A stretch of 55,752 bases of DNA from Fimadaptatus sp948467645 (GTDB lineage: Bacteria > Bacillota > Clostridia > Christensenellales > Aristaeellaceae). The notes under the pieces were generated by a model that was given only the letters and a program-made list of their open reading frames with translations, did not search any database and was not told where the DNA came from. The first letter of the stretch is position 1, and each line of letters starts with the position of its first letter. The position numbers and the translations under genes are program-made. Below are positions 48,153 to 55,752 of this stretch, in pieces. The stretch lies in assembly GCA_948467645.1 (NCBI GenBank), contig CAOKFD010000012.1, forward strand, positions 1 through 55,752. The letters are read 5' to 3'.

Positions 48153-50729
48153 TTAATAATTACTGGAATAGCCGCCGCGATAATCGTCGTCATCATAGTC
48201 GTGCGAATAGTCGGGGCGCTCTGGGGTATAATCCTCGTCGCTCTCGTCGTATACGCTGCGGTTCGGCTCGGCGTAATCGTCCGGCTCGCTTACGTCGTCG
48301 CGATAGTCATAGCGATTGTCACGCGCCGGTTCATCATAATCGCGCGCCTTGTCGGCATACGCGCTGTCATAGGCATATGTATCGGTACGCGCGCCGGTCG
48401 GACGTACATAGCCGTCGTATGTCTGCGTGTCGGTGCGCACATCGCCTGCGTACAGATCGGACTTGCGCTCGCGGCTAACGTTACGGCGATCGTCCTCATT
48501 ATAATCATCGGAAGAATAGTCGTCGGCGCTGCGCATGTAGTCGCTGTCGCGATCGTCCTCGCGGTAGCCGCGCGCATACGAATCTATACTGCGCTCATAG
48601 CCCGCGTTATGGCGATCGTCGCTGCTGTATTCTGTGCGCTTGTAGCCGCCAACGTTGCGTTCGTAGCTCGCATTGCGGCGATCATCATCGGCATAAGTGT
48701 CGCGGGAATACCCGGCATCGCGGTAATCGTCGCTCTGCTGTTCATCGCGCTGATACTGTTCGGCCTCGTCCTGCGCTTCGTAATCCACGTTAGCGCACTC
48801 GTCGTCCGACGAATAATCCAGCACATCGCCCTTGCGGAACAGCTGCTTTATGCGCGAACCCACCGGCGCGCTCTGTTCTGCCTCACCGTAATCAGTGTCG
48901 CGGCGGCCCAGAGACTTTACCTTATCAAGCAGTCGGCCTATGCCGCTGGAACGTTCGCGTTCAGGCTTATAGTCGAACTCAGTGGCGCTGTACTGGCGGC
49001 GGGCACGTTCGGGCGCAGAGTAATCGCGCGGCTCGGGCTGATAATCTTCTTCATCGTCGTAGCTGTCGAGCTGAGGCTTACGCGAATTGCGCACCGGCGC
49101 GGCGGGCTTTTCCGCCTTTTGCTCGGGTTCAGGCTGACTTGCGGGCTGTGCGGCCGGCTTTGCGTCGTCCAGCTTGGGGGTCTGCGGCTGGTCGCGGCGC
49201 GGCTGCTTGTCCTCGCTGGGGCGGGCGTACATGCGCTGCTTTTCCTCGGCCTGCACGCTGGCCAACAGCTTGCGATAGCCGTATTCAGCCACGACCGCCG
49301 ACGAATACTCGCCCAGCAGCGCGTCGATCTTCTCCCAGCGCTCGCCCAGCGCGTACTCGTCCGGGCACGCGTCGAGTATCTGCCTTACCATATCGGTTAT
49401 CGCGTTCAGCTTTTCGGGCTTGGCGGGTATTACGAGATTGGCGCTGAACTGTTCGCGCCAGTGGTCGAACAGTATCTGGCGCTTTTCTTCAACCGAAGCG
49501 TTTATGTAGCGCTGCTCCAACGATTCGGTCTGCTCCTGTTCGACGGGAACGCTTTGCTTGGGAGCAGTCACGGTCTCGTTGCCGGTGCTGCGCGTGCGGC
49601 GGCGCACGGGTACTTCGTCCACGTCGCTGTCGTCTGCCTGAGCATTATTTTTAGGCTCATCCGCGCTCTTCTCAGTTTCATTCGCCGGCTTTACGGTTTC
49701 GGGCTGTTCAGGCGCAGACTGCTGCGGTTCTGCCTTTACGTCGACGGGCTGAACATCATCCGCCTTATCCAGCGTTTCGCCCTCATCCGCATAATCGTCG
49801 GCGCGATAGGCGCTGTTTCGGCGGGTGCGCTGTCTTTCGATGCGCTCGTCGCGGAACGTGTCCTCATCGGGATCGTCCTCGCTGTACTCGGCGATTTCGG
49901 CGCGGCGCTGACGGCCCTTGGGCACGGGCACTGAAACGCGCTCCTGTTCTTCCGGCTGATCGTGTTCGCCGCGCTCGGCACGCGGGGTGCGGGGCTTGCG
50001 CTGAGGTTTACGCTCAGGGCTGGGGTCTTCCTCGTACTCATCCTGCTCGCCGTCGGGGATTTCCTCGACTATGCGCAGGGATTCCAGCCACGCCATAAAG
50101 CGGTTGCGCGGCTTTTCCTCGGGATAGTCGTCCTGAGCATAATACTGCTCGTCGTCCTCGATGCGGCGAGATTTGCGGCGATTGCCGCGCGTAGGTTCTT
50201 CCTCTGCGTAATCGTCCTGAACGTCATACTGTTCCTCATCCTCAATGCGGCGCGAACGACGACGCGGGCGTTCTTCCTCAGCATAATCGTCCTGAACGTC
50301 GTGCTGTTCCTCGTCCTCGACGCGGCGCGAACGACGGCGCGGACGTTCTTCCTCTCCATAGTCATCCTGAGCGGTATACTGCTCATCATTTTCGTTACGG
50401 CGTGAGCGGCGCAGACTGCGGCGGCGCTCAACCGGCTCCTCGTCCGTATCGGCGGACTGCAGCTCGTAATTTTCTTCCGGCTCAACATCGGGCTGCGGTG
50501 CGCGGTTGCGTCGACGCGCGGGCATATGCTCAGGCTGCGCATCGGCTTCGCTTTCATTTTCGGCCGTACGTTCTGCGGCAGCAGGCAGCGGCACCGCTGC
50601 GGGATTGCGCCGCCTGCGCGTGCCTGCCTCAGCGGACGGCTGCTCCGCCTGCTGATCGCGCTTGCGCGCGCGCACCGAATATTCCATATCCGCAGACTTG
50701 GCCGAAATATTGTCTTCAGAATAGCTCAT
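48153..50729 (-). CDS. Large disordered acidic/Arg-rich repeat protein
   Basis: An 858-residue protein I cannot assign, dominated by Glu, Asp, Arg, Tyr, Ser and Gln. Residues about 100-215 contain four copies of a roughly 25-residue repeat with the pattern RPRRRSRRxEDEEQYxxQDDYAEEE. Residues about 400-510 are the only part that looks folded: a helical segment beginning LEQRYINASVEEKRQILFDHW. The C-terminal 250 residues are Tyr/Asp/Arg/Ser-rich (YSSDD, RGYREDDRDSDYM). No signal peptide or transmembrane segment is seen, so it is probably cytoplasmic and intrinsically disordered. ATG after GGAGGAATCGTC. It precedes the VanW gene, so a scaffold role at the cell envelope is conceivable, but this is speculation. 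Confidence 0.72.
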   Translation of the reverse strand: MSYSEDNISAKSADMEYSVRARKRDQQAEQPSAEAGTRRRRNPAAVPLPAAAERTAENESEADAQPEHMPARRRNRAPQPDVEPEENYELQSADTDEEPVERRRSLRRSRRNENDEQYTAQDDYGEEERPRRRSRRVEDEEQHDVQDDYAEEERPRRRSRRIEDEEQYDVQDDYAEEEPTRGNRRKSRRIEDDEQYYAQDDYPEEKPRNRFMAWLESLRIVEEIPDGEQDEYEEDPSPERKPQRKPRTPRAERGEHDQPEEQERVSVPVPKGRQRRAEIAEYSEDDPDEDTFRDERIERQRTRRNSAYRADDYADEGETLDKADDVQPVDVKAEPQQSAPEQPETVKPANETEKSADEPKNNAQADDSDVDEVPVRRRTRSTGNETVTAPKQSVPVEQEQTESLEQRYINASVEEKRQILFDHWREQFSANLVIPAKPEKLNAITDMVRQILDACPDEYALGERWEKIDALLGEYSSAVVAEYGYRKLLASVQAEEKQRMYARPSEDKQPRRDQPQTPKLDDAKPAAQPASQPEPEQKAEKPAAPVRNSRKPQLDSYDDEEDYQPEPRDYSAPERARRQYSATEFDYKPERERSSGIGRLLDKVKSLGRRDTDYGEAEQSAPVGSRIKQLFRKGDVLDYSSDDECANVDYEAQDEAEQYQRDEQQSDDYRDAGYSRDTYADDDRRNASYERNVGGYKRTEYSSDDRHNAGYERSIDSYARGYREDDRDSDYMRSADDYSSDDYNEDDRRNVSRERKSDLYAGDVRTDTQTYDGYVRPTGARTDTYAYDSAYADKARDYDEPARDNRYDYRDDVSEPDDYAEPNRSVYDESDEDYTPERPDYSHDYDDDDYRGGYSSNY
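50080..50430 (-). repeat. Tandem ~75-bp coding repeats
   Basis: Four related units encode the Arg-rich/acidic repeats of the disordered protein. Two central units are nearly identical at DNA level (sharing GCGGCGCGAACGACG and CATAATCGTCCTGAACGTC on the plus strand), which points to recent duplication. Confidence 0.8.
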
Positions 50730-50901
50730 GACGATTCCTCCATATGAAATTGCCGGCTACGCAGGTCGTGCAACCTTTCGCGCATTTGAGCCGCATTATA
50801 TTTTATCCGCATGACGCGCGGCATATGCGCGCGCTTGTATTAAGCTGACTTTTTGAGATCGTTTCAAATATTCCGCAATCCGCGGTTTAGACGGACTTTG
50901 C

Positions 50902-50920
50902 TTTTAGAGACACATTCTAA
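50902..50920 (-). repeat. Solo worn end of the palindromic element
   Basis: On the minus strand TAGAATGTGTCTCTAAAA differs from the element end TAGAGTGTGTCTCAAAAA at two positions. Its TAG provides the stop codon of the PHP gene (50917-50919). No partner end is obvious nearby. Confidence 0.55.
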
Positions 50921-51759
50921 TGTTGAGAAACTTTGCTTATCGCGTTTTCAAGCGCAATGTAATCCTGCTCCATGCGCTTCCAGCCGGTCAGGCCGTCGCC
51001 CAGCTTCTGTATCTTGAACCCGCCGTGATAGTCGCTGCCGCCGGTGACGAGCAGTCCGTTGCGCCGCGCCATGCGATCAAGCGCGCGCGCCATCGACAGT
51101 CCGTGCGCCGGGTGATATGCCTCAACGCCCATAAGCCCCTTCTTTTTCCACGCGCGCAGGCATTCCTCCAGCCAGAACGTATCCGAGCAGCCGCGCCCGG
51201 GGTGCGCCACGACCGGCACGCCGCCGCAGTCGCGTATCATCGAAATCACCATGCGCGTTTCCAGCTTGCGGCGCGGCACGTATGCCGCCGCACCGGGCGC
51301 GAGGTATTTATTGAACGCGTCCTTTATCGATGTGACATGGCCGCCCTCGAGCAGTGCGCGCGCCAGGTGTGCCCGACCCACCGGGCCGTTTGTGTAGCTC
51401 CTTACGCGCTCGATGTCGATCTCTATGCCGCGTTCTGCCAGGAGCGCTATCATCTTCTCCATACGAGCTGTGCGTTCGCCGCGCATATCGGAGAGCATAT
51501 CGTCGATTCCGCAGCCCGGCATGAGCCCATAGCCCAGCACATGAACCTCGCTAACGCCGCCCGCTGATATTTCACAGCCCGGTATCACGCGCAGTCCCAC
51601 GCGCTCGCCCGCCGCCATACCCTCGGCGACACCGCCCAGCGTGTCGTGATCGGTAATCGCAATCGCCTCGAAGCCCGCCGCCTTAGCCGATTCGACCACC
51701 TGAGTGGGCGTATCGGTGCCGTCCGAATCGGTCGTATGAATGTGCAGATCCAGCTTCAT
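50917..51759 (-). CDS. PHP-domain phosphoesterase
   Basis: A 280-residue polymerase/histidinol phosphatase-type metallohydrolase. Metal-site motifs are DLHIHTTDSDGTDTP (residues 4-18), AITDHDTLGG, IPGCEISA, VVAHPGR and GGSDYHG. Such YciV/TrpH-like enzymes cleave 3',5'-nucleoside bisphosphates or trim RNA 5' ends. ATG at 51759 follows GAGGGAGATAAC; the open frame upstream to 51876 is not conserved. The stop codon is the first base triplet of a worn repeat-element end. Confidence 0.9.
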   Translation of the reverse strand: MKLDLHIHTTDSDGTDTPTQVVESAKAAGFEAIAITDHDTLGGVAEGMAAGERVGLRVIPGCEISAGGVSEVHVLGYGLMPGCGIDDMLSDMRGERTARMEKMIALLAERGIEIDIERVRSYTNGPVGRAHLARALLEGGHVTSIKDAFNKYLAPGAAAYVPRRKLETRMVISMIRDCGGVPVVAHPGRGCSDTFWLEECLRAWKKKGLMGVEAYHPAHGLSMARALDRMARRNGLLVTGGSDYHGGFKIQKLGDGLTGWKRMEQDYIALENAISKVSQH

Positions 51760-51874
51760 GTTATCTCCCTCAAATACGGCATTGGCCGACGCACATTTTT
51801 TATCGGCGTGCGGCCCTATGTCGCGTCCAGTTTGACTTGCGCGCGCGGCGCATAAAGTGCGGGGCATAAACAGC

Positions 51875-51934
51875 AATACGCGTCCGACGAACCGGGCTTT
51901 ATTTTACCCGATTCGGGGGCGCATATCGCGTATT
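51875..51934 (-). terminator. Long hairpin between ftsH and the PHP gene
   Basis: AATACGCG and CGCGTATT form the outer stem, with inner CCGAATCGGG/CCCGGTTCGTCGG pairing. There is no convincing T-run, so it may be a processing or RNA-stability element instead of a terminator. Confidence 0.45.
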
Positions 51935-51938
51935 CAGA

Positions 51939-53918
51939 CTAAATGGAATCCTTCTCAGCGTCGGCGGTTTCGGGCGCGGCTTCCGTCGCTTCGCCCTTAT
52001 CGTCGCCGGTCGACTGCATGATCTTTTTGAACTCCTCGCCGTCCACCTTTTCCTTTTCGATCAGCGCGGCGGCCAGTGCATGAAGCTTATCCATATTGGC
52101 GCGCAGTATGCTCTCGGCGCGCTGATGACCCTGCTCCAGCACGCGGCGCATCTCCTGATCGACCATCGCGGCTACCTTTTCGGAGTAGTTGCGATTCTGG
52201 GCAAAATCGCGGCCCAGGAACACCTCGTGATCGCCGCCCAGGTACATCGGCCCCAGTGCCTCGGACATGCCGAACTCGGTTATCATGCGGCGCGCAAGCT
52301 CGGTTGCGTGCTTAAGATCGCTGGTCGCGCCCGCAGAAGCATCGCCCATTATGATCTCCTCAGCGCAGCGGCCGCCCATAGCCATGGCTATCTTCGCGTC
52401 GATGTGCGCCTTATTCACATAGTGGGTTTCCTCGTCGGGCAGCATCATGGTATAGCCGCCCGCGCCGTTGCCGCGCGGTATGATGGATACCTCGTGCACC
52501 GGATCGCTTTCGGGTATGCAATACGCCACGATGGCGTGGCCCGCCTCGTGATACGCGACGAGCTTCTTGTCCTTTTCGGTGACGACGCTGCTCTTCTTTT
52601 CGGGGCCCATGCTTACGCGGGTAATGGCCTCCTCAATGTCGTCCATCGAGATCTTGTCGTTATGCTTGCGTGCGGCCAGAATCGCGCCCTCGTTAAGCAC
52701 GTTGGCAAGGTCTGCGCCGGTAAAGTACGGCGTGCGCTTGGCCAGCACATGCAGATCGACCGACGAATCCAGCGGCTTATTGCGCGCGTGAACCTTGAGG
52801 ATTTCCTCGCGGCCCTTGATGTCGGGATAGGACACGGTTATCTGGCGGTCGAAGCGGCCCGGGCGCAGCAGCGCCGGGTCGAGCACATCGGCGCGGTTGG
52901 TCGCTGCCAGCACAATAACGCCCTCGTTAGCCGAGAAGCCGTCCATCTCAACCAGCATCTGGTTAAGGGTCTGTTCACGCTCGTCATGGCCACCGCCCAG
53001 ACCCGTGCCGCGCTGACGGCCCACCGCGTCTATCTCATCGATAAACAGTATGGCCGGCGCGTGCTTCTTGGCCTCGGCAAACAGATCGCGCACGCGGCTT
53101 GCGCCTACGCCCACGAACATTTCAACAAAGTCGGAACCCGAGATTATGAAGAAGGGCACGCCCGCCTCGCCCGCAACAGCGCGTGCAAGCAGCGTCTTAC
53201 CGGTGCCGGGAGGGCCCACGAGCAGCACGCCCTTGGGTATCTTTGCGCCCAGCTTCATGAAGCGTTCCGGGCTTTTGAGGAATTCGACTATTTCAGCCAG
53301 CTCGGCCTTTTCCTCATCCTCGCCCGCAACGTCGGCGAAAGTTACCTTGTTCTTCTCCGGGTCGGTCATGCGGGCACGGCTCTTGCCAAAGTTCATTACG
53401 CCCTTATTGCCGCCGGTCTGCTGTCTCATGATGAAGTACCACGCCACGATAAACAGCAGCACGGTGACTATCAGCGGTATGAAATCCAGCCACCACGCCG
53501 CCGTAGCGGGAGCCAGCACCTCTATCGTGAAGTCGTAATCGCGCGGCGTGACTGCGCTTGCGTCCTTGCCCAGTTTGTCGGCATAGATTGCGTTTACGTT
53601 GGTATAGAACGTATCCGTGGACGGGAGCTGAACATTGATGTCGTAGCGCGACGGGAACGCATCCTGCGGCACCTTGGAACCGACAAGGCGCGCAACCAGC
53701 GTGTTGGACTGTATCGCAACCTGCTCAATCTGGCCTTCCTCAATCATTGTCAGCAGTTCGGAATAGCTCTTCTCATTGGAGATATTCCCGTTCTGATTGG
53801 ACAGCGCAAATGCGATGACCGCCAGCAGTACCAGCAGCAGCAGGTATTTGAACGGCCCCTGCATGGGATTTTTCTTCATATTATTAGGAACATTCGGCCG
53901 GTTAGAATTTGGATTCAA
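51939..53918 (-). CDS. ftsH: ATP-dependent zinc metalloprotease FtsH
   Basis: Membrane-bound AAA+ protease for quality control of membrane and regulatory proteins. 659 residues. Two transmembrane helices (about 24-40 and 146-164) flank an extracytoplasmic domain; Walker A GPPGTGKT is at 235-242, Walker B ILFIDEIDAVG follows, the second region of homology ends with RPGRFDRQ, and the zinc motif HEAGH is at 457-461. The C-terminal tail is acidic. I keep the TTG at 53918, with AGGGAAGAG upstream, because the next ATG (residue 14) has no ribosome-binding site. tilS-hpt-ftsH order is conserved in Firmicutes. Confidence 0.95.
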   Translation of the reverse strand: MNPNSNRPNVPNNMKKNPMQGPFKYLLLLVLLAVIAFALSNQNGNISNEKSYSELLTMIEEGQIEQVAIQSNTLVARLVGSKVPQDAFPSRYDINVQLPSTDTFYTNVNAIYADKLGKDASAVTPRDYDFTIEVLAPATAAWWLDFIPLIVTVLLFIVAWYFIMRQQTGGNKGVMNFGKSRARMTDPEKNKVTFADVAGEDEEKAELAEIVEFLKSPERFMKLGAKIPKGVLLVGPPGTGKTLLARAVAGEAGVPFFIISGSDFVEMFVGVGASRVRDLFAEAKKHAPAILFIDEIDAVGRQRGTGLGGGHDEREQTLNQMLVEMDGFSANEGVIVLAATNRADVLDPALLRPGRFDRQITVSYPDIKGREEILKVHARNKPLDSSVDLHVLAKRTPYFTGADLANVLNEGAILAARKHNDKISMDDIEEAITRVSMGPEKKSSVVTEKDKKLVAYHEAGHAIVAYCIPESDPVHEVSIIPRGNGAGGYTMMLPDEETHYVNKAHIDAKIAMAMGGRCAEEIIMGDASAGATSDLKHATELARRMITEFGMSEALGPMYLGGDHEVFLGRDFAQNRNYSEKVAAMVDQEMRRVLEQGHQRAESILRANMDKLHALAAALIEKEKVDGEEFKKIMQSTGDDKGEATEAAPETADAEKDSI

Positions 53919-54110
53919 ACAACTCTTCCCTCGCTTTCACAGTGTGAAGCCTCAGTCAAAGGAGCATACTGCTCCTAAGGCTGGTAATATTGTACCATCA
54001 CAGCGCTTCAAATGCAAACCCAAACGCCCTAATTTTCCGAAAAAGCCATTTTTCTTCATTAATTATAGGGTTGCGGGGCAAATGCGCCATATTTGAGGCA
54101 TTGCCGTAAC

Positions 54111-54668
54111 TCAGGCGTACACCTCGGGCTTGAGCACGCCTATATCGGGGAGGTTGCGGTACTTTTCGGCATAGTCAAGGCCATAGCCCACAACGAACTC
54201 GTTGGGGATTACGAAGCCGAAGTAATCCGCCTCAATCTCTACCTGTCGGCGGTCGGGCTTATCCAGCAGAGTGCAGATTTTAAGGCTGGCCGCGCCGCGC
54301 GCCAGCAGCGTTTCCTTGAGGAAGGCCAGCGTCTTGCCGGTATCCACTATGTCCTCGACGATTATCACATGGCGGCCCGAGATGGCGTTATCCAGATCCT
54401 TGAGTATGCGCACCACGCCCGATGACTTGGTGGCGCTGCCGTAGCTGGATATTGCCATGAAGTCGATCGCCACGGGTATGTCCACATGGCGTATCAGGTC
54501 GGAGAAGAACACAACCGCGCCCTTGAGTATGCCCACCATCAGCACATCCTTGCCGCGGTAGTCCTCGGTTATGCGCGCGCCCAGTTCGGCGACGCGCTTT
54601 TCCAGCTCATCGCGGCCAATCAGCCAATGGTCAATATCTGCCTGCATATTAACGGGATTAATGTTCAT
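54111..54668 (-). CDS. hpt: Hypoxanthine-guanine phosphoribosyltransferase
   Basis: Salvages hypoxanthine and guanine with PRPP. 185 residues. PRPP loop VIIVEDIVDTGKT, pyrophosphate loop VGILKGAVVFFSDLIRH, the flexible loop FMAISSYGSATKSSG and the C-terminal VVGYGLDYAEKYRNLP are all present. ATG at 54668 is preferred because GGAGG lies nine bases upstream; two earlier in-frame codons overlap or precede that site. 24 bases after the tilS stop, so co-transcribed. Confidence 0.94.
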   Translation of the reverse strand: MNINPVNMQADIDHWLIGRDELEKRVAELGARITEDYRGKDVLMVGILKGAVVFFSDLIRHVDIPVAIDFMAISSYGSATKSSGVVRILKDLDNAISGRHVIIVEDIVDTGKTLAFLKETLLARGAASLKICTLLDKPDRRQVEIEADYFGFVIPNEFVVGYGLDYAEKYRNLPDIGVLKPEVYA

Positions 54669-54692
54669 TCTTTTCATCCTCCGCAATTTTTA

Positions 54693-55752
54693 TTACCAGA
54701 GTTTAAGTCCCTGCCAGCGCAAAAGCGCGGTTTTGCTTGTATCGGGAGTGACCGCGCAATCGCGCGCCACGCCCACGCCCAGAGCCCATAAAACGCGCGA
54801 GCCGCGCGCCGCTACGGGCAAAAATCCCCTGACCTGCCTGTCCACCTTTTTGTCTATGTAATAATCCTTCAGCTTCTTTTCGCCGGGCGCGCCCAGCGGC
54901 CATATCGTGTCGCCCGCGCGCCTGAAGCGCAATTGAGCGCCCTCCAGCGCCGCCGCGTCAACCAACTGTTCCCAGCGGCCGTCGCCCAGATACAGACTGC
55001 CGTCCGTCTCAAGTAGTTCAGGTTCAATGTTCAGTTTGCCAATCGACGTTTCGATTTGAGTAGGAATAGTGTCAACGCTTATATCATGCGATTCGCCAAG
55101 CGCGTCCAGCAGCCGCCCGCCGCGCCCATTGCCCGCATATTCCAAATATATGCGATTCGTGCCCAGACTCACGCGCACATCGCCAGGCAGGTTGGTCGTA
55201 TGGCCGTCAAGCGCCGCAAGCAGCCGCTCGATGCCCGCCTGTTCGGGGTCATGGCCGGAATTGCGCATCGCACGCGCCGCTATGCGCGCCTGTATCGCCG
55301 GGTGCAAACTGCGGAACTTATCCGCGACGATGAACTCGCCGCCCGGATATTCAAACAAGCATTCGCGCACCGCCACGTCCGCAACTGAGCTCATATAGTC
55401 GTCGTCGCGCGCCGCCGCCTTGGCCAGTCGGCACAGTCCCGCGCGGCTGCCCGGATACGCTCGCTCGCAGTCGGGCAATATCACATGCCGGACGTAATTG
55501 CGGGTGTAGCGCGTGTCGGCGTTGGTCTTGTCCTCGCGGAAGTCGAGGTTATGCTCATTCAGGTATTCGCGCAATTCCTCCGGGTCAACATCCAGCAATG
55601 GCCTTATCAGCATACCACTCTTTGGCCTCATGCCCGCAAGCCCGCTCACCGACGCGCCGCGCAATGCGTGCATCAGCACGGTTTCGGCCTGATCGCGGCT
55701 GTGATGCGCAAGTGCGATTAAGTCACAGTTCTGCTCGCGCGCCGTGCGGTAG
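54693..55752 (-). CDS. tilS: tRNA(Ile)-lysidine synthase, 3' part
   Basis: Converts the CAU anticodon C34 of tRNA-Ile to lysidine so that it reads AUA codons, which this genome uses often. Only the last 353 residues are in the window; the PP-loop SGGxDS lies beyond the edge. Visible features are AHHSRDQAETVLMHALRGAS (normally HHxDDQxET: here the first Asp is Arg), GLAGMRPKSGMLIRPLLDV, and the linker and C-terminal domains ending in LRWQGLKLW. The frame is open to base 55752. First gene of the tilS-hpt-ftsH cluster as seen here. Confidence 0.9.
   Translation of the reverse strand, partial: YRTAREQNCDLIALAHHSRDQAETVLMHALRGASVSGLAGMRPKSGMLIRPLLDVDPEELREYLNEHNLDFREDKTNADTRYTRNYVRHVILPDCERAYPGSRAGLCRLAKAAARDDDYMSSVADVAVRECLFEYPGGEFIVADKFRSLHPAIQARIAARAMRNSGHDPEQAGIERLLAALDGHTTNLPGDVRVSLGTNRIYLEYAGNGRGGRLLDALGESHDISVDTIPTQIETSIGKLNIEPELLETDGSLYLGDGRWEQLVDAAALEGAQLRFRRAGDTIWPLGAPGEKKLKDYYIDKKVDRQVRGFLPVAARGSRVLWALGVGVARDCAVTPDTSKTALLRWQGLKLW

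Noticed and set aside
48201..49934. A 577-codon hydrophobic frame antisense to the disordered protein
   Set aside because: Its Val/Ile/Ala-rich translation is the complement of Asp/Tyr/Arg codons on the minus strand; it has no independent signals.
52080..53978. A 632-codon open frame antisense to ftsH
   Set aside because: Shadow of ftsH caused by the GC-rich third positions; no start site or domain.

Overview
The window looks like a chromosomal segment of a Gram-positive member of the Clostridia (Bacillota), probably an uncultured gut-type anaerobe. The evidence is strong Shine-Dalgarno sites before nearly every gene, consensus TTGACA-17-TATAAT promoters, a Firmicutes-type tilS-hpt-ftsH cluster, a type III glutamine synthetase, a VanW protein, a SleB-type cell wall hydrolase, LplB/YtcP-type sugar permeases, and Pro/Asp/Asn/Ala/Thr-rich surface linkers. 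The DNA is GC-rich, yet isoleucine is often written ATA. I see no rRNA, tRNA, CRISPR array, prophage or intact insertion sequence.

Layout. 1-5.4 kb: part of a small palindromic repeat element, then an operon for rhamnose/uronate-containing polysaccharide use (GH78 alpha-L-rhamnosidase, small P-loop kinase, DtxR-type regulator, tagaturonate reductase) and an intact copy of the repeat. 5.6-10.7 kb: a flippase-like membrane protein and a sugar ABC importer (binding protein plus two permeases, no ATPase gene). 10.9-15.5 kb: an M20 amidohydrolase followed closely by argB, argC and argD. 15.6-24.4 kb, minus strand: a MerR-type regulator, a predicted alpha/alpha-barrel carbohydrate enzyme, the chain rarA - flavin reductase - tldD - pmbA, and an AraC-type regulator. 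24.6-31.4 kb, plus strand: an unknown protein carrying an OadB-like motif, a histidine phosphatase, a D-2-hydroxyacid dehydrogenase, two adjoining repeat-element ends, a membrane-anchored repeat protein, an HD protein and a GNAT acetyltransferase. 31.5-35.9 kb: lexA, an Rpn-type nuclease, a MATE exporter and a sugar-phosphate isomerase-like protein.

36-44 kb: carA and carB on the minus strand, diverging from glnN (type III glutamine synthetase). The carB reading frame continues without a stop into a complete diaminopimelate epimerase (DapF), giving a single CarB-DapF protein of 1346 residues. This is the most unusual feature of the window. carA is preceded by a leader of about 250 nt containing a dyad and direct repeats.

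44-55.75 kb, all minus strand: a sirtuin, a SleB-like hydrolase, a divergent PRPP synthetase, a VanW/G5 protein, an 858-residue disordered charged repeat protein, a PHP phosphoesterase, and ftsH, hpt and the 3' part of tilS, which runs off the window edge.

Metabolic thread: glutamine (glnN), carbamoyl phosphate (carAB), arginine (argBCD), PRPP/purine salvage (prs, hpt) and DAP/cell wall (dapF, VanW, SleB) genes lie in one neighbourhood, together with pectin/rhamnogalacturonan-type sugar uptake and breakdown. All family assignments were made by reading the translations; no database search was run.
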